Of a stretch of DNA of 64,000 nt, positions 53,322 through 62,124 are shown piece by piece. The notes under the pieces are model-generated. The model ran no database searches. It saw only the letters and a list, made by a program, of their open reading frames with translations, and had not been told where the DNA came from. A program made the position numbers and the translations under genes. This DNA comes from Crossiella sp. SN42 (GTDB lineage Bacteria; Actinomycetota; Actinomycetes; Mycobacteriales; Pseudonocardiaceae): assembly GCF_023897065.1 (NCBI RefSeq), contig NZ_JAMHIV010000001.1:434001-498000 (forward strand), written 5' to 3'. Each line of letters opens with the position of its first letter. Position 1 is the first letter of the stretch.

Positions 53322-55126
53322 CGCAGTCCTCCTTCGGGCGGCACCGGCTCGGCGTCGCGGATGAACCCGCCGCGTTCCCCGGTGAGGCTGGGGAAAGCGG
53401 CGAGCAGCTCACGGGTGTAGGGGTGCTCGGCGGCGCGGTGGATCTGCTCCGCCGTGCCGAGCTCGATGATCTGCCCCTCGCGCATGACCGCGATCCGGTC
53501 GGCGATCTCCAGCAGCAGCGGCAGGTCATGGGTGATGAAGACGACCGCGAAGCCCAGGTCGTCGCGGAACCGCAGGATCTCCTGCAGGATGCCGCGCTGC
53601 ACCACCACGTCCAGCGCCGTGGTCGGCTCGTCCATGATCATGACCTGCGGGTCGAGCAGCAGCGCCATCGCGATCATGACCCGTTGCCGCATGCCGCCAG
53701 AGAGCTCGTGGGCGAAGGAGCCGAGCCGCCGCGGGTCGACACCGACCAGTTCCAGCACCTCGGCGCACCGCTGCCGCCGATCGCCGCGGGACATCTCCGG
53801 CCGATGCGTGCTGAGCACGTCGTCCAGCTGCGCACCGATGGTCGTCACCGGGTTGAGCGCGTTCATCGCGCCCTGGAAGACCATGGACAGCTTCGACCAG
53901 CGGAACGCGCGCAGCTCTTCCGGCGCCAGTGCCAGCACGTCGATGTCGGCGCCGTCGCGGTCGTGAAAGGTCACGGACCCGGAGGTCACCTCAGCGGGCG
54001 GGCGGTGCAGCCGGTTGACCGCGTAGGCCAGGGTGGTCTTGCCGCACCCGGACTCCCCCGCCAAGCCGAGGATCTCGCCCCGGCGCAGCGTGAAGGAGAC
54101 CTCGCGCACCGCATGCACCGGCGAAGGTCCTTGGTACACCACGGAAAGGCGCTCGACGGTGAGCACCACCTCGTCGTTCGCGCGCGCGGCCGGTCGCGCA
54201 GGCGTCGCCACCGGAACCCGGTCCGCGCGCAGCGGCACCTCCCGCAGCTTCGGGTTGATGACCTCGTCGATGCTGAAGTTCACCAACGAGAGACCGCATC
54301 CGAACAACGCGATGATCAGTCCCGGCGGGACGAACCACCACCACGCGTCGAGTTGCAGGGCGAACCCGTTCTGGGCGAAGAAGAGCATCGTGCCCAGCGT
54401 CGAGGAGTTGGAGGCGCCCAGCCCGAGGAAGGACAGCCCGGCCTCGCCGAGGATCGCCGCGATCACCGCGAACACGAACTGGGAGGCCAGCAGCGGCAAC
54501 AGGTTCGGCAGGATCTCCACCGTGACCACCCGCCAGGGCCGCTCCCCCGCGACGCGCGCCGCGGCGACGTAGTCGCGGTTGCGCAACGACAGCGTCTGCG
54601 CCCGCAGCACCCGGGCCGACGCCGCCCAGCTGGTGATCGCCAGCACGATCGCGATCGTCCACGCGCCGCGCTGGTCGGCAGGCACGAACCCGGCGATGAC
54701 GATCACCAGCGGCAGGCCGGGGATCACCAGCATCACGTTGGAGAACAACGAGAAGAACTCGTCGGTGAAGCCACCTGCGTACGCGCCGATGATGCCGAAG
54801 AAGGCGGACAGGACGGTGGCCAGCACGCCCACCAGCAGGCCGATCTGCAACGAGCCCCTGGTGGCGTGGGCGAGCTGGGCCAGCACGTCCTGGCCGGTCT
54901 GGGTGGTGCCCACCGGGTGCTCGCCGCCCGGCGGGGTCAGGCCGATGTCGCGCACCGTGTCCGGATCGCCGGTGAACAACGGCCCGAGCACGCCGAACAG
55001 GGTGATCAGGAGGATCAGCCCCAATCCGACGCCGAGCCGCGGCGTCCAGCGCGGCAGCATCGACCGCCAGCCCGCCCTCGTCGCCGCGACGGCGGACGGG
55101 GTGGTGACTGTGCTGATGTTGGTCAC
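53318..55126 (-). CDS. Fused ABC permease-ATPase (OppC-OppD fusion)
   Basis: This single 602-residue protein combines an OppC-like permease (about 1-285, with six helices including an N-terminal one, and the EAA loop near AARVAGERPWRVVTVEILPN) and, after a short linker, an OppD-like ATPase (about 318-602). The ATPase has Walker A GESGCGKTT, signature LSGGMRQR and Walker B VMIMDEPTTALD. In most transporters these are separate polypeptides. It lies between OppB and OppF genes (12-bp gap and 4-bp overlap), so stoichiometry is fixed as one permease half per ATPase. Confidence 0.9.
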   Translation of the reverse strand: MTNISTVTTPSAVAATRAGWRSMLPRWTPRLGVGLGLILLITLFGVLGPLFTGDPDTVRDIGLTPPGGEHPVGTTQTGQDVLAQLAHATRGSLQIGLLVGVLATVLSAFFGIIGAYAGGFTDEFFSLFSNVMLVIPGLPLVIVIAGFVPADQRGAWTIAIVLAITSWAASARVLRAQTLSLRNRDYVAAARVAGERPWRVVTVEILPNLLPLLASQFVFAVIAAILGEAGLSFLGLGASNSSTLGTMLFFAQNGFALQLDAWWWFVPPGLIIALFGCGLSLVNFSIDEVINPKLREVPLRADRVPVATPARPAARANDEVVLTVERLSVVYQGPSPVHAVREVSFTLRRGEILGLAGESGCGKTTLAYAVNRLHRPPAEVTSGSVTFHDRDGADIDVLALAPEELRAFRWSKLSMVFQGAMNALNPVTTIGAQLDDVLSTHRPEMSRGDRRQRCAEVLELVGVDPRRLGSFAHELSGGMRQRVMIAMALLLDPQVMIMDEPTTALDVVVQRGILQEILRFRDDLGFAVVFITHDLPLLLEIADRIAVMREGQIIELGTAEQIHRAAEHPYTRELLAAFPSLTGERGGFIRDAEPVPPEGGLR

Positions 55127-55138
55127 GGCCCGCTCCTC

Positions 55139-56128
55139 TCAGCCGCTCACGCGGGTTCGGGGGTCGATCAGGGCGTAGAGCAGGTCGACCACGAGGTTGG
55201 CGCCGAGCACGGCGATGGTGATCACCAGGAAGATGCCCTGCATCAACGCGTAGTCGTTGTTCTGCACCGCTTGCAGCAATCGCCCGCCGATGCCGGGATA
55301 GGAGAAGACCTGCTCGGTGACGATCGAGCCCGCGACCACAAACCCCAGCGAGATCGCGAAACCGGCCACCGACGGCAGCACAGCGTTGCGCGCCGCGTAG
55401 CGGATCATGATCCGGCTCTCCCGCAGCCCTTTCGCGCGTGCGGTCAGCACGTAGTCCTCGGACATGGCCGACACCATCATGTTGCGCATGCCCAGCAGCC
55501 ACCCGCCGACCGAGGAGATGACGATGGTCAGGGCAGGCAGCGTCCCGTGGTAGAGCGCCGAGGAGATGAACTCGGCGTTCCACCCCGGCGACAGCACCAC
55601 GTCGTACCCGCCGAGCAACGGGAACCAGCCCAGTGCCGAGGACAGCAGCGCCACCAGCAGCAGCGCGAGCCAGAAGTACGGCACCGCCGCGAGCACGGTG
55701 GTGGCGGGCACCAGCGTGTCCAGCCAGGTGCCGCGCCGCCAGCCGACCACCGCGCCGAGCGCGACCCCCAGCACGAACGACAGCAGGGTCGCGATGCCGA
55801 CCAGCGCGATCGTCCACCACAGCGAGGCCGCGATGACCTCCGACACCGGCGCCGGGAAGACGCTCACCGAGATGCCGAGGTCGCCTTGGAGGAGCTTGCC
55901 CAGATAGGCGAAGTACTCGCTCACCACGGACTCGTCCCGGCCGGTGCCGAGCAACAGCTCGTAGGAGCGCCGCACGGACGGGTCGATCGAGCCGCCGCGC
56001 TGTTGCAGCCTCGCGATCAGGATGTCCACCGGGTTGCCCGGCATGAGTCTCGGGATGACGAAGTTCAGGGTCACCGCCGCCCAGAGGGCGACCAGGTAGA
56101 ACGTCAGCTTCCGGGCGTAGTACGCCAT
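55139..56128 (-). CDS. ABC transporter permease, OppB-type
   Basis: This 329-residue inner-membrane permease has six membrane segments. The N-terminal YLVALWAAVTLNFVIPRLMP is characteristic of OppB/DppB, a periplasmic/extracytoplasmic domain follows, and the EAA loop is near ARAKGLRESRIMIRYAARNA. It pairs with the OppC half of the fusion protein. The start at 56128 is seven bases after the binding-protein stop. It is part of the mannan operon. Confidence 0.9.
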   Translation of the reverse strand: MAYYARKLTFYLVALWAAVTLNFVIPRLMPGNPVDILIARLQQRGGSIDPSVRRSYELLLGTGRDESVVSEYFAYLGKLLQGDLGISVSVFPAPVSEVIAASLWWTIALVGIATLLSFVLGVALGAVVGWRRGTWLDTLVPATTVLAAVPYFWLALLLVALLSSALGWFPLLGGYDVVLSPGWNAEFISSALYHGTLPALTIVISSVGGWLLGMRNMMVSAMSEDYVLTARAKGLRESRIMIRYAARNAVLPSVAGFAISLGFVVAGSIVTEQVFSYPGIGGRLLQAVQNNDYALMQGIFLVITIAVLGANLVVDLLYALIDPRTRVSG

Positions 56129-56135
56129 CGGTTCG

Positions 56136-57821
56136 TCACTTGCCCGCGGGCTTGAGCTTGATGAAGATCTCGGAGTGCTCCGGCCGCGACCAGACCGCGG
56201 GGAAGGCGTAGAGATCGTCCTTGGTGGGCCAGCCGGTGAACTTCTTCGCGTTGTACTCGCTGGTCGTGCCGCCGGTGAGCACCGGGATGTAGGGCATGAC
56301 CTCCTCGATCCTGGTCTGAATCACGTCGAGGTGGGGCTGCCGGGCCGCCCGGTCCTTCAGGTCCACGCGCTTCAACGCGGCGAGCGCCTCGTCGACCCGC
56401 GCGTCCTTCATCCGGCCGAAGTTGGGGTTGGCGGACTCGCCCACCGGCGCCGTGCTGTGACCGGCGAAGAAGTAGCTGAACGTGTAGTACGGGTCGGCGG
56501 CGGGGCCCTGGTAGACCGAGTCGATCAGCAGCTCGAAACCGCCCTGGGCGCGCGCGTCGGACCACTCGTTCCAGGAGAGCTGTTGCGGGGTCACCTTGAT
56601 GCCCACCTGCTGCAGCTGCTGCCCGATGGTGTTGACGGCGGTGATGTAGTCGGTCCAGCCGGTCACCACCTTCACGGTCAGCGTCAGCGGCTTGCCGTCC
56701 TTGGCGTACACGCCATCGGCGCCCTTGGTGTAGCCGGCGCCCTCGAGCAGCTGGGTCGCCTTCGCCACCTCGGGGCTCATCGGCGCCGCCTTCTCCCGCA
56801 GCTTCCCGGAGATGTAGGGCTGGTCCCGTTCCAGCAGCGCGAACCCGGGCGAGATCTCACTCGAGGTGTCCTGGAAGGCGAGCGTGTTGAGCTGCGCGCG
56901 GTTCATGCCGTAGTAGATCGCCTTGCGGACGGCGGGGTCGGTCTGCGGGCCGGTGCAGCCGAGTTCGACGTTGGAGCAGGTGAACAGCGCCGTCTGGTTC
57001 TGCGGGATGGTGATGGCCCGGTAGCCGGGGTAGTTCTTCTCGACGTTCTTGATGTCCGGGACCGGGCCGGTCAGCCAGTCGACCTTGCCCGCCTTGAGCG
57101 CGTCGGTTCCGGCCTGGTTTCCGGACAGGGCCAGGTAGCGGATCTTCTTCACGGCGGGCTCGCCGCCGTAGTAGCCGGGGTTCGCCTTGAGCGTGATGGC
57201 CTGCGCCTTGAACTCCTCCAGCAGGAACGGGCCGGTGCCGACCGGGTTCTTGATCGGGTCGGTGGCCGGCGTGGCGATGCCCTTCCACAGGTGCTCGGGC
57301 ACCATCCAGAGCCTGCCGAGCACCTGCGGCCCCTCGGTGAAGGACGGCTGGCCGAACTTGATGACGACGTGGGTGTCGTCGATGGCGGTGGCCGTGCCCT
57401 GGTAGCCGGTCGCGTTCATGGTGCTGTTCTTGCGAACCATGTCGAGGGTGAACACGACGTCCTTCGCGGAGAACTTCTGCCCGTCCGACCACTTGACGTC
57501 CTCGCGCAAGGTCACCGACAGCTCGGTGCCGTCGGCGTTCCAGGAGAACTCCTTGCCCAGCCGCGGCCTCGGCTCCGCGTCCCGCTTCATGGCGTTGAAG
57601 AAGAACAGCGGTTCGAACAACGTGCCCCGTCCCTCGTTCTCACTCGGCGAGTACGGGTTGAAGTTGCCCTGGTAGTCCCCGGACTGGCCGTTGAACACGA
57701 CCAACGTCTCGGCCTCCGCCGAGCTGGTGCCCGGGGAGGGGCCGCCGCATCCGGTCGCCACCAGGCCGAGCACCGCCAAGCCGGCTGCGGCGACGCGCAC
57801 TCGCTGTGACTTCAGGGACAT
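56136..57821 (-). CDS. ABC transporter solute-binding lipoprotein (family 5)
   Basis: This 561-residue lipoprotein has a signal sequence ending in LVATGC, so it is anchored outside the membrane. The body is SBP_bac_5 (oligopeptide/nickel-type), with blocks such as WSDGQKFSAKDVVFTLDMV, GTGPFLLEEF and the late LSWNEWSDARAQGGFELLI. Family 5 binding proteins in polysaccharide loci, for example the mannan and cello-oligosaccharide importers of Thermotoga, bind oligosaccharides. ATG 57821 was chosen over 57836 because GAGAGG precedes it. It is the first gene of the operon, with promoter TTGACT-N17-TAAGAA 61 bases upstream. Confidence 0.88.
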   Translation of the reverse strand: MSLKSQRVRVAAAGLAVLGLVATGCGGPSPGTSSAEAETLVVFNGQSGDYQGNFNPYSPSENEGRGTLFEPLFFFNAMKRDAEPRPRLGKEFSWNADGTELSVTLREDVKWSDGQKFSAKDVVFTLDMVRKNSTMNATGYQGTATAIDDTHVVIKFGQPSFTEGPQVLGRLWMVPEHLWKGIATPATDPIKNPVGTGPFLLEEFKAQAITLKANPGYYGGEPAVKKIRYLALSGNQAGTDALKAGKVDWLTGPVPDIKNVEKNYPGYRAITIPQNQTALFTCSNVELGCTGPQTDPAVRKAIYYGMNRAQLNTLAFQDTSSEISPGFALLERDQPYISGKLREKAAPMSPEVAKATQLLEGAGYTKGADGVYAKDGKPLTLTVKVVTGWTDYITAVNTIGQQLQQVGIKVTPQQLSWNEWSDARAQGGFELLIDSVYQGPAADPYYTFSYFFAGHSTAPVGESANPNFGRMKDARVDEALAALKRVDLKDRAARQPHLDVIQTRIEEVMPYIPVLTGGTTSEYNAKKFTGWPTKDDLYAFPAVWSRPEHSEIFIKLKPAGK

Positions 57822-57881
57822 CGTGGATCCTCTCACTGACCGGGGGACCTCTGGGTGGGCTGCATCACACCATCGGGTAGA

Positions 57882-57910
57882 TTCTTAGGTAGATGAAGAA
57901 ATAAAGTCAA
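57882..57910 (-). promoter_or_regulatory. Mannan transporter promoter with ROK-type element
   Basis: Read on the minus strand: TTGACT (57910-57905), 17-bp spacer, TAAGAA (57887-57882). AAATAAAGT (57899-57907, plus strand) overlaps the -35 and spacer. The site lies in the divergent region between the binding-protein gene and the second ROK gene, as expected for a local operator. Confidence 0.7.
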
Positions 57911-58005
57911 TACCCGGCCGTTCACTGGCGTTAACGTGCGCGCCGCCCGCGGCCCCGGCTTGCTAGCCTTTGATCAGTACGCGAAGTAAGCCCGCGGAGG
58001 TCACC

Positions 58006-59274
58006 GTGAACGGCCCGGCCCGCAGCACCCCGCACGCGAGCAGCAAAGCCGCGGTGCTGGACATCATCCGAGCGGCGGGCACGATCAGCCGGGTCGGCCT
58101 GATCAACGCGACCGGACTGACCGGCGCGACGATCTCCCTCGCGGTCCGCAAGCTCCTCGACGAGGGCCTCGTGCTGGAGACCGGGCGCGCCGAGTCCACC
58201 GGCGGCAAACGCAGGGTGCTGCTCCAGCTGAACCACAACGCCCGCTACGCGGTCGGCGTGCACCTGGACCACGGAGGCATCACCTACGTGCTGACCAACC
58301 TCGGTGGTGCGGTGGTCGCCCGCATCACCAGACCCGGCGCCGGCGGCCAGGAACCGTCCGTGATCATTCAGCGCATGGCCGGGGAGGTCGCGGCGCTCAT
58401 CGCCAGGGTCGGCGTCGAGCCGAGCCGGGTGCTGGGCCTCGGGCTGGTCTCCCCCGGTCCGCTCTGCGCGAGCACCGGTATGACCCGCACACCGCCGCCG
58501 ATGCGCAAGTGGGAGGACTACCCCGTCGACCGGGAGCTCGCGGCCGCGACCGGCCTGCCGGTGGTGCTGGACAACGACGCCACCGCCGCGGCACTCGGCG
58601 AGCACTGGTCGGGCGGCATGGGCAGCGCCTCCACCTCCGCCGCGCTCTACATGGGCACCGGGATCGGCGCGGGCATCGTGATCGGCGGCATCACCTACCG
58701 CGGCAACAGCGGCAACGCAGGCGAGATCGGGCACGTGTGCGTCGAGGCCATGGGTCCCGAGTGCTGGTGCGGGGCGCGCGGTTGCGTCGAGGCACTGGCC
58801 GGACCCGCCGCGGTCGTCGCCGCAGCCCGCGCGGACCAGGCACTGGCCCGCCTGGTCGACGCCAAACGATCCCACCAGTCCCTGGCGGCGGACTTCGCGG
58901 CGGTGAGCCGCGCGGCCCGCCGAGGCGAACCACAGGCCACCGCGATCCTCGAACGCTCCGCGCGGTATGTCGCGGTGGCCGCCCGCACCCTGGCCAACAT
59001 CATGGACGTGGAGTTCCTCGTGCTCACCGGACCGAGCTTCGCCATCGCCGGATCGGTGTACCTGCCGATCGTGCGCGAAGAACTCGACCGGGGATTCTTC
59101 GCCCGCGGGGTGCACACGGTCGAGGTGCGGCTGTCCCACACGGCGGCGACCGCCCCCGCGATCGGTGCCGCCGCCATGGTGCTGCAGTCCGAGCTCGTGC
59201 CCCTGCACGCGGCGCAACGACTGCCGGAGAACCTCACCGTGGACGAACCCGCGCTGGCCGCACCCATCGTGTGA
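58006..59274 (+). CDS. ROK-family transcriptional repressor (copy 2)
   Basis: This 422-residue paralogue of the ROK gene at 32426 has an N-terminal helix-turn-helix with recognition helix ATGLTGATISLAVRKLL (ATGLTGATISEVVRELL in the other). The kinase-like ROK domain has VVLDNDATAAALGEHW and YMGTGIGAGIVIGG, and the zinc motif is CWCGARGCVE. GTG 58006 was chosen with GCGGAGG five bases upstream. It is divergent from the mannan transporter operon across 184 bp that contain the AAATAAAGT element. It probably represses that operon and senses a manno-oligosaccharide or a derived sugar. Confidence 0.9.
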   Translation: MNGPARSTPHASSKAAVLDIIRAAGTISRVGLINATGLTGATISLAVRKLLDEGLVLETGRAESTGGKRRVLLQLNHNARYAVGVHLDHGGITYVLTNLGGAVVARITRPGAGGQEPSVIIQRMAGEVAALIARVGVEPSRVLGLGLVSPGPLCASTGMTRTPPPMRKWEDYPVDRELAAATGLPVVLDNDATAAALGEHWSGGMGSASTSAALYMGTGIGAGIVIGGITYRGNSGNAGEIGHVCVEAMGPECWCGARGCVEALAGPAAVVAAARADQALARLVDAKRSHQSLAADFAAVSRAARRGEPQATAILERSARYVAVAARTLANIMDVEFLVLTGPSFAIAGSVYLPIVREELDRGFFARGVHTVEVRLSHTAATAPAIGAAAMVLQSELVPLHAAQRLPENLTVDEPALAAPIV

Positions 59275-59420
59275 CCGCCGCCAGACGCGGCGAAGAGACA
59301 GCTCGTGCTAACGCCCCATCACCAGACGTTCCGCGATCACCCGTGCGCACCGAGCGATTCGCGACCGCCGCCCAGCCCGAACCGCATCTCTTCCTTGGCG
59401 GCAAGCGCGAGGTCCATTAT

Positions 59421-59431
59421 CGAAAGTTTCG
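59421..59431. promoter_or_regulatory. CGAAA-N-TTTCG xylanase-type regulatory box
   Basis: CGAAAGTTTCG matches the inverted-repeat box known upstream of streptomycete xylanase genes, where it mediates repression without xylan. It lies 358 bp before the GH11 start, farther than usual. A degenerate half-copy, TCGAAACTATTG, lies at 59572-59583. Confidence 0.65.
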
Positions 59432-59475
59432 CACCCACCTTCGTCGATATTGATCTTTAGATCGAGACGGTTTTC

Positions 59476-59495
59476 GATCAACTCGAGAGTTGATC
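59476..59495. promoter_or_regulatory. GATCAACT inverted repeat
   Basis: GATCAACT-CGAG-AGTTGATC is a perfect inverted repeat with a 4-bp spacer upstream of the xylanase. It could be an operator for a second regulator; too small for a typical terminator. Confidence 0.45.
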
Positions 59496-59788
59496 AGTTA
59501 TCCCGAGCCGCTGACCTGGAGTGACACTCCCTCCGGAGATCATTCGGTTCAGGCAAGTTTTCGCGACTTTTTCGAAACTATTGACACTCCGCGAGCCCGG
59601 ATTGACACTGTGAGTCACCCGCGTGCCCTGGCTCTCCGATCGTCGACCCCCATGACGCCCGGCCAGACCCTGTCTCGTTGCGCGACGCCGAAGTCCGGTC
59701 GGCATCGCCCTGGCCGTCTACAGGTTTCGCGGGTCGGATCGCGTGTATCGCGTTGCCTGGCCTCCGCCAGCCTCAATGAGGAGGAAGC

Positions 59789-60475
59789 ATGTACGAGGAC
59801 CAAGCCCCTGCCCGCTCGATCAGTCGCAGAAGCTTCATCGGCGGCGCCGGCGCGCTGGCGCTCGCGACGTCCGGGTTGATACTGCCCGGCACCGCCCATG
59901 CCCAGACGATCACCACAAACCAGACCGGCACCCACAACGGCTATTACTATTCGTTCTGGACCGACGCCAACGGGACGGTCTCCATGACCCTCGGAGGCGG
60001 CGGCAACTACAGCACCTCATGGCGCAACACCGGGAACTTCGTGTGCGGCAAGGGCTGGAGCAACGGCGGGCGCAGGAGTGTCAACTACTCCGGCAGTTTC
60101 AATCCGTCCGGCAATGGCTATCTGTGCCTCTACGGCTGGACGTCGAACCCGCTCGTGGAGTACTACGTCGTCGACAACTGGGGCACCTACCGGCCCACAG
60201 GGACGCACCGGGGCACGGTCAGCAGTGACGGCGGCACGTACGACATCTACCACACGATGCGGTACAACGCCCCCTCTGTCGAAGGCACTCGCACTTTCCC
60301 CCAGTACTGGAGTGTCCGGCAGTCGAAGAAGACGGGCGGAACCATCACCACGGGCAACCACTTCGACGCGTGGGCCCGCGCCGGAATGAGCCTGGGAAGT
60401 TTCCGCTATTACATGATCCTTGCCACGGAAGGCTATCAGAGCAGCGGAAACTCCAATATCACGGTGAGCGGCTGA
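59789..60475 (+). CDS. Tat-exported GH11 endo-beta-1,4-xylanase
   Basis: This 228-residue enzyme has a Tat signal ([12 protein letters not shown]) and a single GH11 beta-jelly-roll. The nucleophile is E124 in [15 protein letters not shown] and the acid/base is E214 in [13 protein letters not shown]; the thumb region is near [17 protein letters not shown]. No carbohydrate-binding module follows. It cuts xylan outside the cell. The start is preceded by GAGGAAG. It is the last gene of the polysaccharide island, followed by a very stable hairpin. Confidence 0.93.
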   Translation: MYEDQAPARSISRRSFIGGAGALALATSGLILPGTAHAQTITTNQTGTHNGYYYSFWTDANGTVSMTLGGGGNYSTSWRNTGNFVCGKGWSNGGRRSVNYSGSFNPSGNGYLCLYGWTSNPLVEYYVVDNWGTYRPTGTHRGTVSSDGGTYDIYHTMRYNAPSVEGTRTFPQYWSVRQSKKTGGTITTGNHFDAWARAGMSLGSFRYYMILATEGYQSSGNSNITVSG

Positions 60476-60504
60476 ACATCCCAGCGCGAAGAGCCACCCG
60501 AATG

Positions 60505-60546
60505 GTCAAGGACATGATCGCCAAGAACGGTGATCATGTCCTTGAC
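60505..60546. terminator. Large hairpin after xylanase
   Basis: Perfect 15-nt arms GTCAAGGACATGATC (60505-60519) and GATCATGTCCTTGAC (60532-60546) with a 12-nt loop. Outside them CCACCCG and GGGTGG can add pairs across a small internal loop. It probably terminates the xylanase transcript; the remainder to 60700 shows no gene. Confidence 0.7.
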
Positions 60547-60700
60547 TCCCGGGTGGGGAAGGATCCGAATCCCGGGCAGGGCGGCGTGGCCGGTGGCGCC
60601 GGGGTGGCTGTCAATGGTGGTGACGCTGCCTGCCGGGGGACGATTGTTGTTCTGCGGCAGCACGTCTGGGCCAGCAGCCGCGGCCGGGCCGGCGTCAATC

Positions 60701-61171
60701 TCAGGTGGGGATACCGCCGCGGTTGATGGTGGGCACCTCGATGCCGAGCGCCCGCAACTGGTTGAACGGGTTCATGAACTCCCGCTGCCGGAGGATCCGC
60801 CCGTCGCGGAACTCGAAGGAGTGGATGAAGTGGTTGCGGTAGAAGCCCGGCTCGTAGCCGGGATAGCGGATCTCGCCCTCGCCGTCGCACTCGGCCCAGA
60901 ACCGGCCGGGGTCCTGGGTCTCAAAGACCTCGATGTTGAACCACTTCCAGTCCGGGAACATCCGCAGCGACCACTCGCCGTGGGCCTTCAGCTTCTCGTG
61001 CCCGGTCGAGACGATCGGATCGGTGGTGTCGGCCGTGTACAGACCCGCGCTACCGTCCTCGGTGAACAGCAGGTACCTGGTCAGCCGGTTCTCCCCGTAA
61101 CGGCTGAGGTAGTCCTCCACAACGGCCCGGTTGTGCGCGCGCTGTTCGGCTTCCGTCGTAGCGTTCGTCAT
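60701..61171 (-). CDS. phzB: PhzA/PhzB-family phenazine biosynthesis protein
   Basis: This 156-residue protein belongs to the PhzA/B family (ketosteroid-isomerase fold): EDYLSRYGENRLTRYLLFTEDGSAGL, then FPDWKWFNIEVFETQDP, then GYEPGFYRNHFIHSFEFRDGRI. In phenazine pathways it aids condensation of two aminoketone molecules made by PhzF to the tricyclic precursor. The start at 61171 was chosen from the alignment with the family start; the open frame extends further. It is divergent from phzF across 115 bp, and only one PhzA/B copy is present, as in most non-pseudomonad clusters. Confidence 0.92.
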   Translation of the reverse strand: MTNATTEAEQRAHNRAVVEDYLSRYGENRLTRYLLFTEDGSAGLYTADTTDPIVSTGHEKLKAHGEWSLRMFPDWKWFNIEVFETQDPGRFWAECDGEGEIRYPGYEPGFYRNHFIHSFEFRDGRILRQREFMNPFNQLRALGIEVPTINRGGIPT

Positions 61172-61273
61172 ACCGGCAATGCTCGGACAGCTCCCGCCCG
61201 CGCGGCAATGCGCCGTCCAGTTGCGACAGTCCGCGGTTGGACATCTCCTTGGTGGCAAACCGATGCGGGCACC

Positions 61274-61279
61274 TAGTGT
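61274..61279 (+). promoter_or_regulatory. TANNNT -10 element, possible leaderless start of phzF
   Basis: TAGTGT ends seven bases before the GTG at 61287 and no ribosome-binding site precedes that codon, which is the layout of leaderless transcripts common in actinomycetes. Confidence 0.4.
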
Positions 61280-61286
61280 GCGCCTC

Positions 61287-62123
61287 GTGCACAACTACCT
61301 GGTTGTCGACGTGTTCACCGGCACCCCGCTGCTGGGCAATCCGGTCGCGGTGTTCCTGGACGCCGCCGACATTCCCGGTGAGCGGATGCAGCGGATCGCC
61401 CGCGAGCTGAACCTGTCCGAGACGGTCTTCGTGTTGCCGCCTGCCAACGGCGGCGATGTGCGGGTGCGCATCTTCACCCCGGTCAACGAGCTGCCCTTCG
61501 CCGGGCATCCGACCCTCGGCACCGCGATCGCGCTGGGTGAGTCGATCCCGGGCGACCGGCTGCTGATGGAGACCCACATGGGCGCCATCCCGTTCGAGCT
61601 GCACCGCGCGGACGGCCGGGTCGTGTCCGCGCGCATGCGCCAGCCGAACCCGGAGTGGGAGCCCTACGAGCACACCGAGCACCTGCTCACCGCACTGGGC
61701 TTGGCGTCATCGACGCTGCCGGTCGAGGTGTACCGCAACGGGCCGCGGCACGTCTACGTCGGACTGCCCGGCATTCCGGCGTTGTCCGCTGTCCGTCCTG
61801 ATCTCCTTGCCCTGGAACGTCATCTCGACGTCGCGGCCAACTGCTTCGCGGGCTCCGGCACGCGGTGGCGGCTGCGGATGTTCTCCCCGGCCTACGGGGT
61901 CGCCGAGGACGCGGCGACCGGTTCCGCGGCGGGGCCGCTGGCGGTGCACCTGGTGCGGCACGGCCTGCTGGAGTCCGGTACGGAGATCGAGATCCAGCAG
62001 GGTGTGGAGATGGGCCGGACCTCGACCATGTACGCCACCGCGCATTTCGCGGAGGGCGGTGTGGACATGGTCGAGGTCGCGGGGTCCGCCGTGGTCGTCG
62101 CCAGGGGCGTGTTCCTCGTCTGA
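61287..62123 (+). CDS. phzF: Phenazine isomerase PhzF
   Basis: This 278-residue protein, exactly the length of pseudomonad PhzF, has the diaminopimelate-epimerase-like fold and isomerises trans-2,3-dihydro-3-hydroxyanthranilate to the aminoketone that dimerises to the phenazine core. Catalytic residues fall at the known positions: E45 in NLSETVFV, H74 in FAGHPTLG, and the Asp of EDAATGSAAG. The GTG start at 61287 gives VHNYLVVDVF, matching the family N-terminus; an ATG at 61263 would add eight residues. It is divergent from phzB and convergent with phzG. Confidence 0.94.
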   Translation: MHNYLVVDVFTGTPLLGNPVAVFLDAADIPGERMQRIARELNLSETVFVLPPANGGDVRVRIFTPVNELPFAGHPTLGTAIALGESIPGDRLLMETHMGAIPFELHRADGRVVSARMRQPNPEWEPYEHTEHLLTALGLASSTLPVEVYRNGPRHVYVGLPGIPALSAVRPDLLALERHLDVAANCFAGSGTRWRLRMFSPAYGVAEDAATGSAAGPLAVHLVRHGLLESGTEIEIQQGVEMGRTSTMYATAHFAEGGVDMVEVAGSAVVVARGVFLV

Positions 62124-62124
62124 G

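Larger units (their letters stand above)
59275..59788. other. Long intergenic region upstream of xylanase
   Basis: These 514 bases contain no convincing gene but several regulatory-looking elements: a CGAAA-N-TTTCG box, a GATCAACT inverted repeat, and a repeated ATTGACACT (59580-59588 and 59601-59609) resembling -35 elements. The region is AT-richer than its flanks. Confidence 0.6.

Noticed and set aside
53423-56155. 910-codon plus-strand open frame opposite the ABC transporter genes
   Set aside because: Made of His/Arg/Gln/Asp-rich low-complexity sequence antisense to well-conserved transporter genes.
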